A DNA stretch of 64,000 bases from Guptibacillus spartinae (GTDB taxonomy: Bacteria > Bacillota > Bacilli > Bacillales > Guptibacillaceae): the NCBI RefSeq assembly GCF_028610625.1, contig NZ_JAQQWU010000001.1, forward strand, positions 124,001 through 188,000, given 5' to 3'. This document shows positions 8,662 to 17,515 of the stretch, one piece after another. Position 1 is the stretch's first letter. Each line of letters starts with the position of its first letter. Under the pieces are notes generated by a model. The model saw only the letters and a list, made by a program, of their open reading frames with translations. It was not told the DNA's origin and did not search any database. The position numbers were made by a program, and so were the translations under genes.

Positions 8662-10503
8662 ATGGCGAGAGGGTTGCTTGAAAATGAAGCAGAACTAAGT
8701 AAAAGACAGCTACATGTATTAATGCAAGTATCTACAATTTTTAACACCTCACTTGATTTCTATGCCGTTATTCAGTCTGTCATTGAAGAAGCCGTCTCAG
8801 TCATCGATGCTGCAGATGGTGGCGTCCTTTTTTTATATGATGAGGAGAAAGAAAGATTAAAAGTAGCCGGATCAACTGGCTTTCGAAAGAAAACGGTCAA
8901 TGAAGTATTGCTTCATTCTGGAGAATCCATGACAGGACAAGCATTTCAACAAAAGAAAACCTTACATTTTAAAACAAATCTTGAAGTTGAAGAAGCTATG
9001 AAAACAATGACGCCTCAGAATGCGACCCTCTACCATCAGTCGGCCGATAACTTGCCAACGAGCACGATCTGCATTCCAATTATGAAGGAAGAGAATTGTA
9101 CAGGTGTGATCGTGTTAGATCGCTTTAATCAAGAAAAGTTTTTTACGGAAGACGATATTCGATTAGTTGAAGCAATCTCTTCTCAAGCAGCGATTGCCAT
9201 TATGAATGCGAAGTTGTATCGAAATAAGGAAGCCTCTTTGCAACAATTAAAGCAGTTTAATCAAAAGATGATCAACCAAAATGAACGTTTATCAAGATCA
9301 GTAGAAACGCATCATGCTTTATCAGATATTGGGATGAACGAAGGGTCTTTTCAAGAAATTTGTTCTTATCTGACGAAATCGATTGGAAAGTACGTGGTGA
9401 TTTTTGATCCATTCGGTGATGTGAAAGCGTCCAGTCATGAGGATGGGTCTTTAAACACTCATATCCAAACAACCATTCTTAAGCATTTAAATATGATTCA
9501 GTATAAAAAACATGAGGTTGAATTCGTTCATGTGAAAGAAGATCTTTTGTTATTTCCACTCGGTAGACTTACGTTTCCGCTTGGGTACATGGCCATTATT
9601 TCTGAATCGTTACCCCTCACAAGGTTTGAACACTCCGCCGTTTTCCATGCATGTACGGTGGCTGGACTTCAATTAATGAAACAAGAAGCAGAACATAAAG
9701 AACAGCAACGATTAACCGGCGAACTTCTCATTCACTTACTTTCCACTCAGGAGGAGGAAGTCGATTTAAGCTTTTTTGCGGATCGTCTTCATACAGATTG
9801 GGAAGATTATTTTTCAGTTGCCATTCTCGATGTGCCCCAATGTGAGCAAGGTCATGAAGAGTGGATGCGTAGCTGTATTCATGCGTCCATTCGACATCTA
9901 CTTCATAAAAACAATACTAAATTGCTTGTTACGGAGTGGGGAAGACAGATTGTTATTTTGTTTCATAAAGATCGTTATAGTGGAATCGAGTCCTGTGTTG
10001 GTTCAATCAATTGCTTTATTCAAGATTTTAAACAATTAATCTCAAAGATTACGGTTGAAAAAATGTGTAGAATCGGCATTGGCAAACCCGTTAAAGGGGT
10101 ACTTACGGTGGGAGAATCATTTGAGGAAGCTAAGAAAACGATTAAATTTCTGGAACGGTTTACGTTCGCTGGGCATTCGTCGTGGTATGGAGAAATAGGC
10201 GCCCTTCGCCTTCTCTTAAATAACAATGAGGATGATCTAGCGAATTATGCGCTTGAGTATCTCTCCCCCTTACTTGCTTACGAAAAGCGACGCAAAGGAG
10301 AGCTTTTTCAAACATTGTTTGTCTACTTATCAACCGGACAGGATCTGAAAAACGCTTCTGAACAGCTTCATGTTCATGTGAATACGATGAATTATCGTAT
10401 TCAGCGCATTCAAGAAATCTTAGCTATTAACTTTAACGAACCATCCGATCTGATGAATATTCAAGTAGCTTGTACAATTTATCGCTATTTGTTTGAAGCG
10501 TAA
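8662..10503 (+). CDS. GAF-domain transcriptional regulator, PucR/CdaR type
   Basis: A 613-residue cytoplasmic regulator. An N-terminal GAF domain (about residues 20-175, with DAADGGVLFLYDEEKERL and AIAIMNAKLY helix) is followed by a middle region of about 300 residues with a diverged GGDEF-like/PucR linker and a C-terminal helix-turn-helix (DLKNASEQLHVHVNTMNYRIQRI in pieces, about 555-580) typical of PucR/CdaR activators of catabolic operons. It starts 20 bases after the amidohydrolase with a GGGGGAGG ribosome binding site, so the pair is likely co-transcribed. It probably regulates amidohydrolase or related nitrogen-salvage genes. The effector is unknown. Confidence 0.85.
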   Translation: MARGLLENEAELSKRQLHVLMQVSTIFNTSLDFYAVIQSVIEEAVSVIDAADGGVLFLYDEEKERLKVAGSTGFRKKTVNEVLLHSGESMTGQAFQQKKTLHFKTNLEVEEAMKTMTPQNATLYHQSADNLPTSTICIPIMKEENCTGVIVLDRFNQEKFFTEDDIRLVEAISSQAAIAIMNAKLYRNKEASLQQLKQFNQKMINQNERLSRSVETHHALSDIGMNEGSFQEICSYLTKSIGKYVVIFDPFGDVKASSHEDGSLNTHIQTTILKHLNMIQYKKHEVEFVHVKEDLLLFPLGRLTFPLGYMAIISESLPLTRFEHSAVFHACTVAGLQLMKQEAEHKEQQRLTGELLIHLLSTQEEEVDLSFFADRLHTDWEDYFSVAILDVPQCEQGHEEWMRSCIHASIRHLLHKNNTKLLVTEWGRQIVILFHKDRYSGIESCVGSINCFIQDFKQLISKITVEKMCRIGIGKPVKGVLTVGESFEEAKKTIKFLERFTFAGHSSWYGEIGALRLLLNNNEDDLANYALEYLSPLLAYEKRRKGELFQTLFVYLSTGQDLKNASEQLHVHVNTMNYRIQRIQEILAINFNEPSDLMNIQVACTIYRYLFEA

Positions 10504-10504
10504 A

Positions 10505-10789
10505 TTATTCATCATCCGGCTCTAGATAAGGACGCAGTTTTCGAACATACCTTCGAATATCAAATAAAAGTTTTGCTTGTAACTTTTTATTTTCTTCAAA
10601 AGTTTGGATATGGGCGATGGAAGGGAAGGAACCATGTTCGTTGAATTGAACTGGAATTTGCCCTGTTTTTTCTAACTCTCCATTTTCTCGATTGATAACT
10701 TCAACTTCGACAGAAGCTTCATATGTATCTGGGATGTGATGGTCTTTGAGTCGTTTCACGTGCTGAACTTTGAATAATATTTGAGCCAT
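10505..10789 (-). CDS. Conserved small hypothetical protein (94 aa)
   Basis: I do not recognise a family. The product is a soluble, charged protein with a beta-rich first half and a helical, basic/acidic C-terminus (RRYVRKLRPYLEPDDE). The ATG at 10789 sits eight bases after AAGGAGG; a TTG two codons upstream is closer and less likely. It is transcribed towards, and ends one base beyond, the PucR-like gene. Real coding is supported by the ribosome binding site and the tight packing. Confidence 0.6.
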   Translation of the reverse strand: MAQILFKVQHVKRLKDHHIPDTYEASVEVEVINRENGELEKTGQIPVQFNEHGSFPSIAHIQTFEENKKLQAKLLFDIRRYVRKLRPYLEPDDE

Positions 10790-10851
10790 TGACAAATCCT
10801 CCTTCTCATACCTTTACCCATTCTTATAAAGAAATAGCCGTGAAACTTGTG

Positions 10852-10882
10852 AAAACAGCCGATTCAATTTCGGCTGTTTTTA
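10852..10882. terminator. Hairpin terminator between divergent genes
   Basis: AAAACAGCCGA and TCGGCTGTTTT around a seven-base loop with T runs on both sides. It lies upstream of both flanking genes, which are divergent, so it does not end either of them. It could insulate them, end a short unannotated transcript, or act in the leader of the histidine kinase gene. Confidence 0.7.
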
Positions 10883-11021
10883 CTTGTTAAAATAAAAATT
10901 TAATTAAAACAACTTATATGCAAAAGTGGAAGGATTTTGAAGGTTTATGTCTAATTGGTAATAGGCATACAGCAAATCAAAAAAGTAGAATGTCGGTATT
11001 AAAAATGGAGTGGAGTACATA

Positions 11022-12812
11022 ATGGAAAGTCTCACTTATGAGTTTCATTTTTTTCTTATTGTCATTTCGATTTTGATGGTTGTGAGCTATACTTATGTGG
11101 CTTTTGATTTTCATGAAAAAGCTTGCAGCATGACACAAACCTATCGAAAACTATGGATATTTGGAAGTTCACTAGCGATGGGCGCTGGGATATGGATTTT
11201 GCAATACCTTGTTCTATTGGGACTATCTACAGCAGATGCTTCTTTTTATGCACCATGGTTTGTAGGTATATCGTTGGTTGTTCCGGTGGTTGGATCTCTC
11301 TTAGGCTTTTTAACGCTCTCATCTAACTGGAAAATTAAACAAATTGTAGGAGCAAGCATATCAATTGCCTTATCACTATTACTATTGCAAACCATTAGCT
11401 CCTATTATTTGTTAGGGGTTACTTACCAAAAAGAGGACTGGTGGAGAATCGTTCTTCCCTTTCTAATGGCTTTTTTCTCAACATTAAGCAGCTTATGGCT
11501 TGTTTATGGCACTTTCAATGAAAGGAACAACTACTGGGGAAAAGTATTTGGTGCCATTACCTTTGGGCTCGGAACGCTTGCAGTTCATTATTTTACTATG
11601 ATGACTTCATCGGTTGAAACTAGATTTCAAATAGAGAGCTATAGTGAAAACCCCCTTTTACAATATGTTGCTTTAACTGGAATTTTCATTATTTCTGTAC
11701 TTATTTTAATTCGCATGGTTCGAAATCAAAAGCTTGAAAGTCAAGCGTCCATGCTTCGAGAAAGCGAAAGAAAGTATCACTCCCTTGTTGAAAATAGTCC
11801 AGACGGCATCATGTTATTAGATGTAAATGGTCGTATTTTAAATATCAATCCCTCACTAGAACGAATGAGTGGGTATACGGTAAAAGATGTTCAGGATAAA
11901 TCCAGTCTGCACTTTCTGGAAAAACGATACTTTGAGCAAACCACCAATTGTTTTGAGAAAACAAAAGAAGGCGTTCCCCAAAAATGTGAATCGGCAATCG
12001 TTCATCGAAATGGTCATTCCATACAGGTGAAATTAATTTCTATCCCTCATATCGTCGATCATCAGGTGCAGGGTGTGATCGTTATCGTAGAGGATATTAC
12101 GGAATTAAAGGAAACAGAAGCGTTGCTGAGACGCTCTGAAAAATTAACTGCTGTCGGAGAACTTGCTGCAGGAGTGGCCCATGAAATACGCAACCCCCTT
12201 ACGTCATTAAAAGGGTTTGCAAACCTAGTTTATAACGCTTCTTCTGATGAGAAATCAAAAGAATTTCTGCAAATAATGCTATCTGAAATTGATCGTATTA
12301 ATTTCATCGTTAGTGAATTTATGATTCTAGCGAGACCACAGGAGAAAGAGTTTGCTAAGAGTGACTTGGTTTCACTTCTCAGGCACGTCATTTCGTTGTT
12401 GAAATCTCAAGCAATCTTAAAAAATATTGAGATCCGCACACAGTATGACTTCGAAGAGTTTCCTGTACTAGGAGAAGAAAATCAATTAAAACAAGTGTTT
12501 GTAAACATTCTAAAGAACGCCATTGAAGCGACTGACAGCGGTGTGATCTTTGTAAAAGTAACTAAAAATGATAAAGGTGATGCTCTTATTATTATCCGCG
12601 ATCAGGGAGTGGGAATCCCTGAACATCAATTGCCTAGAATAGGAGAACCGTTCTATACATTAAAGGAGAATGGCACTGGCCTAGGGCTTATGGTAAGCTT
12701 TAGCATTATTGATAATCATAATGGGAAGATAAATTTAACAAGTGTAGAGGGTGAGGGAACAACGGTCGAAGTTTCACTACCGCTCTATGAAAGAAAGTTA
12801 GTGGAGGTATAA
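11022..12812 (+). CDS. Membrane sensor histidine kinase, MHYT-like + PAS + HisKA + HATPase
   Basis: A 596-residue kinase. About seven N-terminal membrane helices (residues 1-235) carry a diverged MHYT sensor pattern: the third motif reads AVHYFTM, whereas the first is altered to IWILQYL. A PAS domain follows (about 246-360), then HisKA with the phospho-acceptor His about residue 386 in GVAHEIRNPLTSLKGF, and a HATPase domain with NILKNAIEA (about 495) and GTGLGLM (about 551). The kinase core matches the KinA-E class feeding the sporulation phosphorelay, and there is no adjacent response regulator, which also fits that class. GTG at 11010 is possible, but the ATG at 11022 has GGAGTGGAG at the right distance. 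Confidence 0.88.
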   Translation: MESLTYEFHFFLIVISILMVVSYTYVAFDFHEKACSMTQTYRKLWIFGSSLAMGAGIWILQYLVLLGLSTADASFYAPWFVGISLVVPVVGSLLGFLTLSSNWKIKQIVGASISIALSLLLLQTISSYYLLGVTYQKEDWWRIVLPFLMAFFSTLSSLWLVYGTFNERNNYWGKVFGAITFGLGTLAVHYFTMMTSSVETRFQIESYSENPLLQYVALTGIFIISVLILIRMVRNQKLESQASMLRESERKYHSLVENSPDGIMLLDVNGRILNINPSLERMSGYTVKDVQDKSSLHFLEKRYFEQTTNCFEKTKEGVPQKCESAIVHRNGHSIQVKLISIPHIVDHQVQGVIVIVEDITELKETEALLRRSEKLTAVGELAAGVAHEIRNPLTSLKGFANLVYNASSDEKSKEFLQIMLSEIDRINFIVSEFMILARPQEKEFAKSDLVSLLRHVISLLKSQAILKNIEIRTQYDFEEFPVLGEENQLKQVFVNILKNAIEATDSGVIFVKVTKNDKGDALIIIRDQGVGIPEHQLPRIGEPFYTLKENGTGLGLMVSFSIIDNHNGKINLTSVEGEGTTVEVSLPLYERKLVEV

Positions 12813-12813
12813 G

Positions 12814-12842
12814 AAAAAGCGCTGTCATGACAGCGCTTTTTC
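12814..12842. terminator. Terminator after the MHYT-like kinase
   Basis: A perfect palindrome around GCGCTGTCATGACAGCGC with A and T runs on its two sides; works for both convergent genes. Confidence 0.9.
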
Positions 12843-12850
12843 TTAAGGTT

Positions 12851-13093
12851 TTACTTAGATTGCATTCCTGTGTCTGCTTGTTTTAACGCATCAATCGTAT
12901 CCTTTTCAAGAAATTCAGAAGCTGGAATGTCGAGAGCAGTCGAGATCTTTAACAAGGTTTGGACATCGGGCTGATACCGATTCTCCTCGATTTTTTGCAT
13001 AAGGCCAGCGCCAATCCGAACTTTTACAGCCAATTCCTGAATCGTCATATTTGCTTCCAGACGATGTTTACGTATTTTGTCTGCTATGTTCAT
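12851..13093 (-). CDS. XRE-family helix-turn-helix regulator (80 aa)
   Basis: A small DNA-binding protein consisting almost only of a Cro/CI-type HTH: IRKHRLEANMTIQELAVK, then RIGAGLMQKIEENR and PDVQTLLKISTALDI, with a short C-terminal tail. Its start (ATG after GGAGGAGC) overlaps the 3' end of the universal stress protein gene by 26 bases, so the two are co-transcribed and probably translationally coupled. A role in controlling the stress-protein operon is an inference from this arrangement. Confidence 0.85.
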   Translation of the reverse strand: MNIADKIRKHRLEANMTIQELAVKVRIGAGLMQKIEENRYQPDVQTLLKISTALDIPASEFLEKDTIDALKQADTGMQSK

Positions 13094-13556
13094 TTTGTTG
13101 CTCCTCCTTATCAGAAACTTTTACGCTTCGTACAATCATCACATCACAAGTAGCATGTCGTGTAATGTGTTCAGAAACACTGCCCATAAGCAATCTTTCA
13201 ACACGGTTCATCCCAGTTGCCCCACATACAATTAAATCGACTTTGTTTTGCGGAGCAATGGTTTTGGCGATTTTGACTTTTGGTGATCCATATTCAATCA
13301 CGGTTTTAATCGTTTTTACTCCGGCAATCATAGCCTTTTCTTCGTATTCTTTTAATAACCGCTTCGCGAAATCCTCAGCTCTTTCAGTTGCGATATCATA
13401 AAGTTCAAAAGTGGAAAAATTTCTCGTGTCAATGACATGGGCAATGATTAGGGATGCCTGATCTTGGATACAAAGTTCAACCGCTCGTGAAAAAGCGACC
13501 TCAGCAGATTCAGAACCGTCAACAGCAACAAGTATGTTTGTGTGTTTTACACTCAT
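13068..13556 (-). CDS. Universal stress protein, UspA family
   Basis: A 162-residue Usp domain. It has the N-terminal ILVAVDGSESAEVAFSRA strand-loop-helix and the C-terminal ATP-binding signature GATGMNRVERLLMGSVSEHI (GxxGxxxxxxxGS), so it is of the nucleotide-binding UspA class. Such proteins are stress-induced and cytosolic, often with no defined catalytic role. The ATG at 13556 follows GGAGGG by seven bases; the five upstream in-frame codons are rejected. It is first in a two-gene unit with the XRE regulator. Confidence 0.88.
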   Translation of the reverse strand: MSVKHTNILVAVDGSESAEVAFSRAVELCIQDQASLIIAHVIDTRNFSTFELYDIATERAEDFAKRLLKEYEEKAMIAGVKTIKTVIEYGSPKVKIAKTIAPQNKVDLIVCGATGMNRVERLLMGSVSEHITRHATCDVMIVRSVKVSDKEEQQNEHSRQNT

Positions 13557-14083
13557 TTGCAATCCCTCCAATATAAATTCTTTTACTTTCTATTTATAGT
13601 TTAGATGATTTTGCTGTAAAAAACTGTGATGTTTCTCACACCACTATCAAAAACCTTCTACTTTTTCATTAGTATTCAAGCAGTGCTTTTCGATGCTAAG
13701 AATCCGATTGTTTTGTATGGCATTACGCTGTGAGCAGCTCAAAACTCAAATGACTGTCAAAGATACTCGCATGGAATAGCTTGCTCACTGTATGATCTTA
13801 ATAGTTTAACGCGATGAATTAGAAAAGAAATGATTCGAAACTATATGAAAATTTCGTGATCTATAGTATAGTAAAGAAACGCGATAGCTTGTGCCCACAA
13901 GTCTATCTCCTCAACTAGCAGCCTTGTAAGCGAATGCTGGATTCGCTTACAAGGCTATTTTTTGTAGAAAAACCCCTAAATAATGGATAGAAAAAAATAT
14001 ACCCTTTTAGATTGAAAGTAATGATAACTGGGAATAGAGAGAGTGGATATACGATTCGAGTAAATGGAAGGGGAATTATTAAG
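13557..14083. other. Long intergenic region with a leader terminator
   Basis: About 530 bases between the divergent usp and DUF1206 genes. The main structure is the very stable hairpin at 13920-13963. A TATAGT-like box lies near 13863-13870, so a short RNA of about 80-100 bases ending in that hairpin is possible. No protein gene was found. Confidence 0.4.
13920..13963 (+). terminator. Strong terminator in the 5' leader of the DUF1206 gene
   Basis: A perfect 16-bp stem (AGCCTTGTAAGCGAAT and its complement) with a five-base loop and T run. No gene ends here, so it either ends a small RNA or attenuates the downstream gene, which starts about 120 bases later. Confidence 0.75.
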
Positions 14084-14923
14084 ATGGAAACAGGTACAGC
14101 TGCAAAACACAAAGCGAAGCAGGCATCAAACGATGTAAAGCCTTGGATTAGAGGGCTAGCAAGAATGGGGTACGCAGCCAAAGGTGTGGTTTATTTAATT
14201 ATTGGTATTCTAGCATTTCAGGCAGCGCTTGGTCCTGGAGGAAAAACCACCGATTCAAAAGGGGCATTCGTAACGATCGCTGGAAAACCTTTTGGAGAAG
14301 TACTTTTATGGATTCTGATTGTTGGATTAATCGGTTACTCTGTATGGAAGATGCTTCAGGCAATTAAGGACCCCGACAACTATGGAAATGATGTGAAAGG
14401 TATTTTAATTCGAATTGGATTTTTTGGCGCTGGCATTATTCATTTATTTCTTGCTTATAACGCTGTTTCCATCATTACAAGAGCTGGAAGTTCATCTTCT
14501 GGTGGGAAACAATCGATGTCTGCTAAACTATTAGAACAGCCATTTGGTCAATGGATTATTGGATTTATCGGTTTATGTTTTATCGGATTTGGTGTTTACC
14601 AGGTGATCAGAGGGTATAAGAAGTCATTTATGAAGCAACTAAAACAATATGAAATGCATAATCAAGAAGAGTGGTGGGGCAAGCGTGCCGGACAAATTGG
14701 GCTTGCAGCACGAGGTGTCGTTTTTACCATGATGGGTGTTTTCTTTATTCAAACGGCGATTTCAGCTGATCCGGATAAAACGAAAGGGCTTGATGGTGCG
14801 CTTGCTGAACTAGCAAAACAACCATATGGTGCAATATTGCTAGGTTTAGTCGCTATTGGTTTTATTGCTTATGGCATCTTTATGTTCGTTAAAGGAAAGA
14901 ATAGACGAATGAATCTTTCTTAA
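14084..14923 (+). CDS. DUF1206 membrane protein
   Basis: A 279-residue protein with six membrane helices arranged as three two-helix repeats, each opening with the DUF1206 pattern (ARMGYAAKGVVYLIIG; RIGFFGAGIIHLFLA; QIGLAARGVVFTMMG). The function of the family is unknown. ATG at 14084 follows GGAAGGGG by ten bases; an upstream in-frame ATG lacks a ribosome binding site. The gene lies downstream of a leader terminator and 18 bases before a thioredoxin-like gene, with which it is probably co-transcribed. Confidence 0.85.
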   Translation: METGTAAKHKAKQASNDVKPWIRGLARMGYAAKGVVYLIIGILAFQAALGPGGKTTDSKGAFVTIAGKPFGEVLLWILIVGLIGYSVWKMLQAIKDPDNYGNDVKGILIRIGFFGAGIIHLFLAYNAVSIITRAGSSSSGGKQSMSAKLLEQPFGQWIIGFIGLCFIGFGVYQVIRGYKKSFMKQLKQYEMHNQEEWWGKRAGQIGLAARGVVFTMMGVFFIQTAISADPDKTKGLDGALAELAKQPYGAILLGLVAIGFIAYGIFMFVKGKNRRMNLS

Positions 14924-14941
14924 TCAGGATGATGTTAGAAG

Positions 14942-15271
14942 GTGAGGAAACTGAAACAAATTTCGCTTGATGAAGCATATGAGGGTATCGAACAGAATCG
15001 CCTTTACTTTCTTTACCTATACGGGACGAATTGCTCAGTGTGTCATGCCTTGTTGCCTCAGGTAGAAGAAGTAATGAAAGATTTCCCTCAAATCATTCGA
15101 GAAAAGCTCAATGTTCATGAAATCCCAGCAGCGGCAGGCGCGTTTTCAGTGTTTACAATCCCAGTCCTTCTTCTTTATGTGAATGGAAAGGAAAGCATAA
15201 GAGAAGCAAGGTTTGTAAATATAGATTCGTTCCGTTCTTCGCTAAATCGTATTGTATCGATGTTGGACTGA
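14942..15271 (+). CDS. Thioredoxin-fold protein with CSVC active site
   Basis: A 109-residue cytosolic thioredoxin-like protein: FLYLYGTNCSVCHALLPQVEE places the CXXC pair at the start of helix 1, and FTIPVLLLYVNGKE gives the cis-Pro loop and following strands. The CSVC pair differs from canonical CGPC, so its redox potential and partner are uncertain. The start is probably GTG at 14942, though the ribosome binding site (AGGAT or AGAAGG) is weak. It sits 18 bases behind DUF1206 and before a terminator. Confidence 0.8.
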   Translation: MRKLKQISLDEAYEGIEQNRLYFLYLYGTNCSVCHALLPQVEEVMKDFPQIIREKLNVHEIPAAAGAFSVFTIPVLLLYVNGKESIREARFVNIDSFRSSLNRIVSMLD

Positions 15272-15272
15272 A

Positions 15273-15302
15273 AAACACTCTAAAAGGGTGTTTTTTTGTT
15301 TG
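15273..15302 (+). terminator. Terminator after the thioredoxin-like gene
   Basis: AAAAACACTC and GGGTGTTTTT pair around TAAAA, ending in seven T residues. Confidence 0.8.
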
Positions 15303-15378
15303 AAAACATATACACTTTAATGGAAAATTCAGTATACTGAACATATCTCATTAAAGAAAGGAATTATGTGACAGTAGA

Positions 15379-16767
15379 ATGAATGATTCGAAACAATTAA
15401 CTTCAAACTCTGAAACATCTCTTTTTGTGATCTTACTCGTTTTTAGTATCATGGCCTATATTTTTCTGTTATTTTCTGTCATTGGGATTGCCATCATCTT
15501 ATTTCTTTGGCTTATCTCCTTTATGAGTAATGGACTGTTTCTTGGACAAATTCGAAGCAACGGTGTGAAAATATCAGACAGCCAGTACCCTCTCATTCAT
15601 CAAAGGGTACAAGAGTTGTGTAGGGACATGGACATTCTAAAAACGCCCGATGTTTATGTCATTGAATCTGCTGGGATTTTAAATGCATTTGCGACACGGT
15701 TATTAGGAAAAAATTTCGTCGTGCTTTACTCTGATATTTTTGAGCTAATTGAAGAAGAAGCGGAAGAAGAGGTCACATTCATTCTTGCTCATGAACTAGC
15801 TCATATTAAACGCAATCATATTATGAAACAACTTCTTCTTTTACCAGGAAATCTTGTGCCATTTCTTGGCTCTGCTTATTCTAGGGCATGTGAATTCACA
15901 TGTGATCGAATGGGGGCGCATTATATTAAGAACGGCGAGCGTGCAGGAAATGCATTAATGATTCTCGCTGTCGGAAAGCGTTTGTATCAAAGTGTTAACA
16001 AGGATATCTATATCAAACAGCTTCAATCAGAGAAAAGCTTTTTTGTATGGCTAAGTGAAATGCTTTCAACTCACCCACCGTTACCAAAACGAATAGCGGC
16101 AGTTGAGTCTTTTATGAAGATACGAGAAACGACGTATTTTCCTTCACCTCGAAAGAAGTTACTCATTCTTTCACTTGTTCTATTTCTTTTCATAGTAGGA
16201 GGTATTGGGTCCGCAGTCATTGCCTCAGTATTGTTTCCTTCGCTAGCTTCAATAAGTGAAGAGGAAAGTACATATACGGACGGAGATGTGACAGAGGTCA
16301 CCCCACTAATGGAGGCCATTATGTCACAAGATGAATCGGAATTTGATGAGCATCTTTCAGCAGGTAATTTAGAGGCTACTGATTCCGAAGGGTGGAATGC
16401 GCTACATTATGCGGCACAGTATCCAGAGAGGGAGCAGATGCTTGAATCGTTACTGGATCTCGGGATGGAGCCTAATGCCGTAGATTTGTATGGAATCACC
16501 CCTTTAATGATATCCAGTCAAAATGGTGATGTTACTAAAGTTGAACTTCTTCTTGATGCTGGCGCAGACCCTAATCTTAAGGATCAAGATGGTTGGACAT
16601 CACTTATCTATACAGCTTATATGGAACCAGAGAATCGCGAGGATATTTATGAGACACTCCTTTCTGGCGGAGCGGACCCTTTTCAGGTAGATGAATCAGG
16701 TTATACAGCTATGGATTATGCCCAAGAGGCAGGCAACGATAAAGACATTAGGCTTCTTACGGAATAA
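15379..16767 (+). CDS. M48-family metalloprotease fused to ankyrin repeats
   Basis: A 462-residue membrane protein. Two N-terminal helices (about residues 15-55) precede a zinc protease domain with HELAHIKRNH (HEXXH, about residues 137-146) and the distal Glu in SRACEFTCDRMGAHY. Another membrane helix (about 258-280) is followed by a C-terminal domain of about 160 residues with four ankyrin repeats (EGWNALHYAAQ, YGITPLMISSQNGD, DGWTSLIYTAY, SGYTAMDYAQEAG). HtpX/Ste24-like enzymes degrade or process membrane proteins; the ankyrin domain probably selects partners. Given one membrane span between the domains, protease and repeats may face opposite sides. The start has only a distant AAAGGAATT box. 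Confidence 0.85.
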   Translation: MNDSKQLTSNSETSLFVILLVFSIMAYIFLLFSVIGIAIILFLWLISFMSNGLFLGQIRSNGVKISDSQYPLIHQRVQELCRDMDILKTPDVYVIESAGILNAFATRLLGKNFVVLYSDIFELIEEEAEEEVTFILAHELAHIKRNHIMKQLLLLPGNLVPFLGSAYSRACEFTCDRMGAHYIKNGERAGNALMILAVGKRLYQSVNKDIYIKQLQSEKSFFVWLSEMLSTHPPLPKRIAAVESFMKIRETTYFPSPRKKLLILSLVLFLFIVGGIGSAVIASVLFPSLASISEEESTYTDGDVTEVTPLMEAIMSQDESEFDEHLSAGNLEATDSEGWNALHYAAQYPEREQMLESLLDLGMEPNAVDLYGITPLMISSQNGDVTKVELLLDAGADPNLKDQDGWTSLIYTAYMEPENREDIYETLLSGGADPFQVDESGYTAMDYAQEAGNDKDIRLLTE

Positions 16768-16813
16768 TTTTTGGAAAAAGACCCATAGAAATAATACAAA
16801 AGGCGGGATTAAA

Positions 16814-17311
16814 ATGAATGATTCTCAACTAGTAAAGCAGTTTACGTTTTGGCGTTACCGTACGATTCAGTCTTTAGAGGCAACGACTGAAGAGCAAGCC
16901 GATCGTCTTCCCGAAGGTTTTACAAATACTGTTCGGTGGAATTTGGGGCATATTTTAGTAACTGCTGAGTTTGCTTTAGAGCGTTTTACTGAAATGGAAA
17001 ATAATCTCCCTGTATTTTATACTTCTTTATTCAAAGCTGGGACAAGGCCGGACGAATGGACGGAAACCCCGCCATTACTTAGTGAAATGAAGCACCACCT
17101 ACTAGAGCAGAATACTCGTATGAACGAACTGAAAGGTCAATTAAGCGATCCACTACAGAGTGAATTTTCAATCGGTTCTTATTTGAAACTCGAAACCATT
17201 GGAGAGCTTCTGTTATTTTTAATGAACCATGAAAATCTTCATCTAGGCACAATTAGTGGAATAAAAAGGGCCCAGGGAATAAAAGAACTTTGGAAAAAAG
17301 AAACTGTATGA
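16814..17311 (+). CDS. DinB-superfamily protein (165 aa)
   Basis: A helical-bundle protein of the DinB/YfiT group. Putative metal-binding histidines are in NLGHILVTAEF (about residue 38) and MNHENLHLGTI (about 142-146), the usual three-His pattern. Members include thiol transferases and other metal enzymes; no substrate can be assigned. ATG at 16814 follows AAAGGCGGG; the longer frame from 16691 overlaps the protease gene and is rejected. It ends at a strong terminator. Confidence 0.8.
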   Translation: MNDSQLVKQFTFWRYRTIQSLEATTEEQADRLPEGFTNTVRWNLGHILVTAEFALERFTEMENNLPVFYTSLFKAGTRPDEWTETPPLLSEMKHHLLEQNTRMNELKGQLSDPLQSEFSIGSYLKLETIGELLLFLMNHENLHLGTISGIKRAQGIKELWKKETV

Positions 17312-17317
17312 GTACAG

Positions 17318-17349
17318 AAAAAAACGCGTGTCTAGCACGCGTTTTTTTG
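17318..17349 (+). terminator. Terminator after the DinB-like gene
   Basis: ACGCGTG and CACGCGT around a five-base loop with flanking A and T runs. Confidence 0.85.
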
Positions 17350-17437
17350 TTTGTTTACAAATATAAGGCAAAAAAGCGGCTTAAATGAAGGCTTAATTTG
17401 TCAAAATCACATGTTTTTAAAATTTTCTAAAAAAAGG

Positions 17438-17467
17438 TTGAACACTTTTGAAAGGTTGTTATATAAT
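17438..17467 (+). promoter_or_regulatory. SigA-type promoter of the CXXC / malate-synthase-like / aceA operon
   Basis: TTGAAC (17438-17443) and TATAAT (17462-17467) with an 18-base spacer, about 50 bases upstream of the first gene's ATG. Confidence 0.65.
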
Positions 17468-17515
17468 ACTAACAAATAAAATAAATTGTATTATAACAGA
17501 TGGAGGGAAGTAAAA

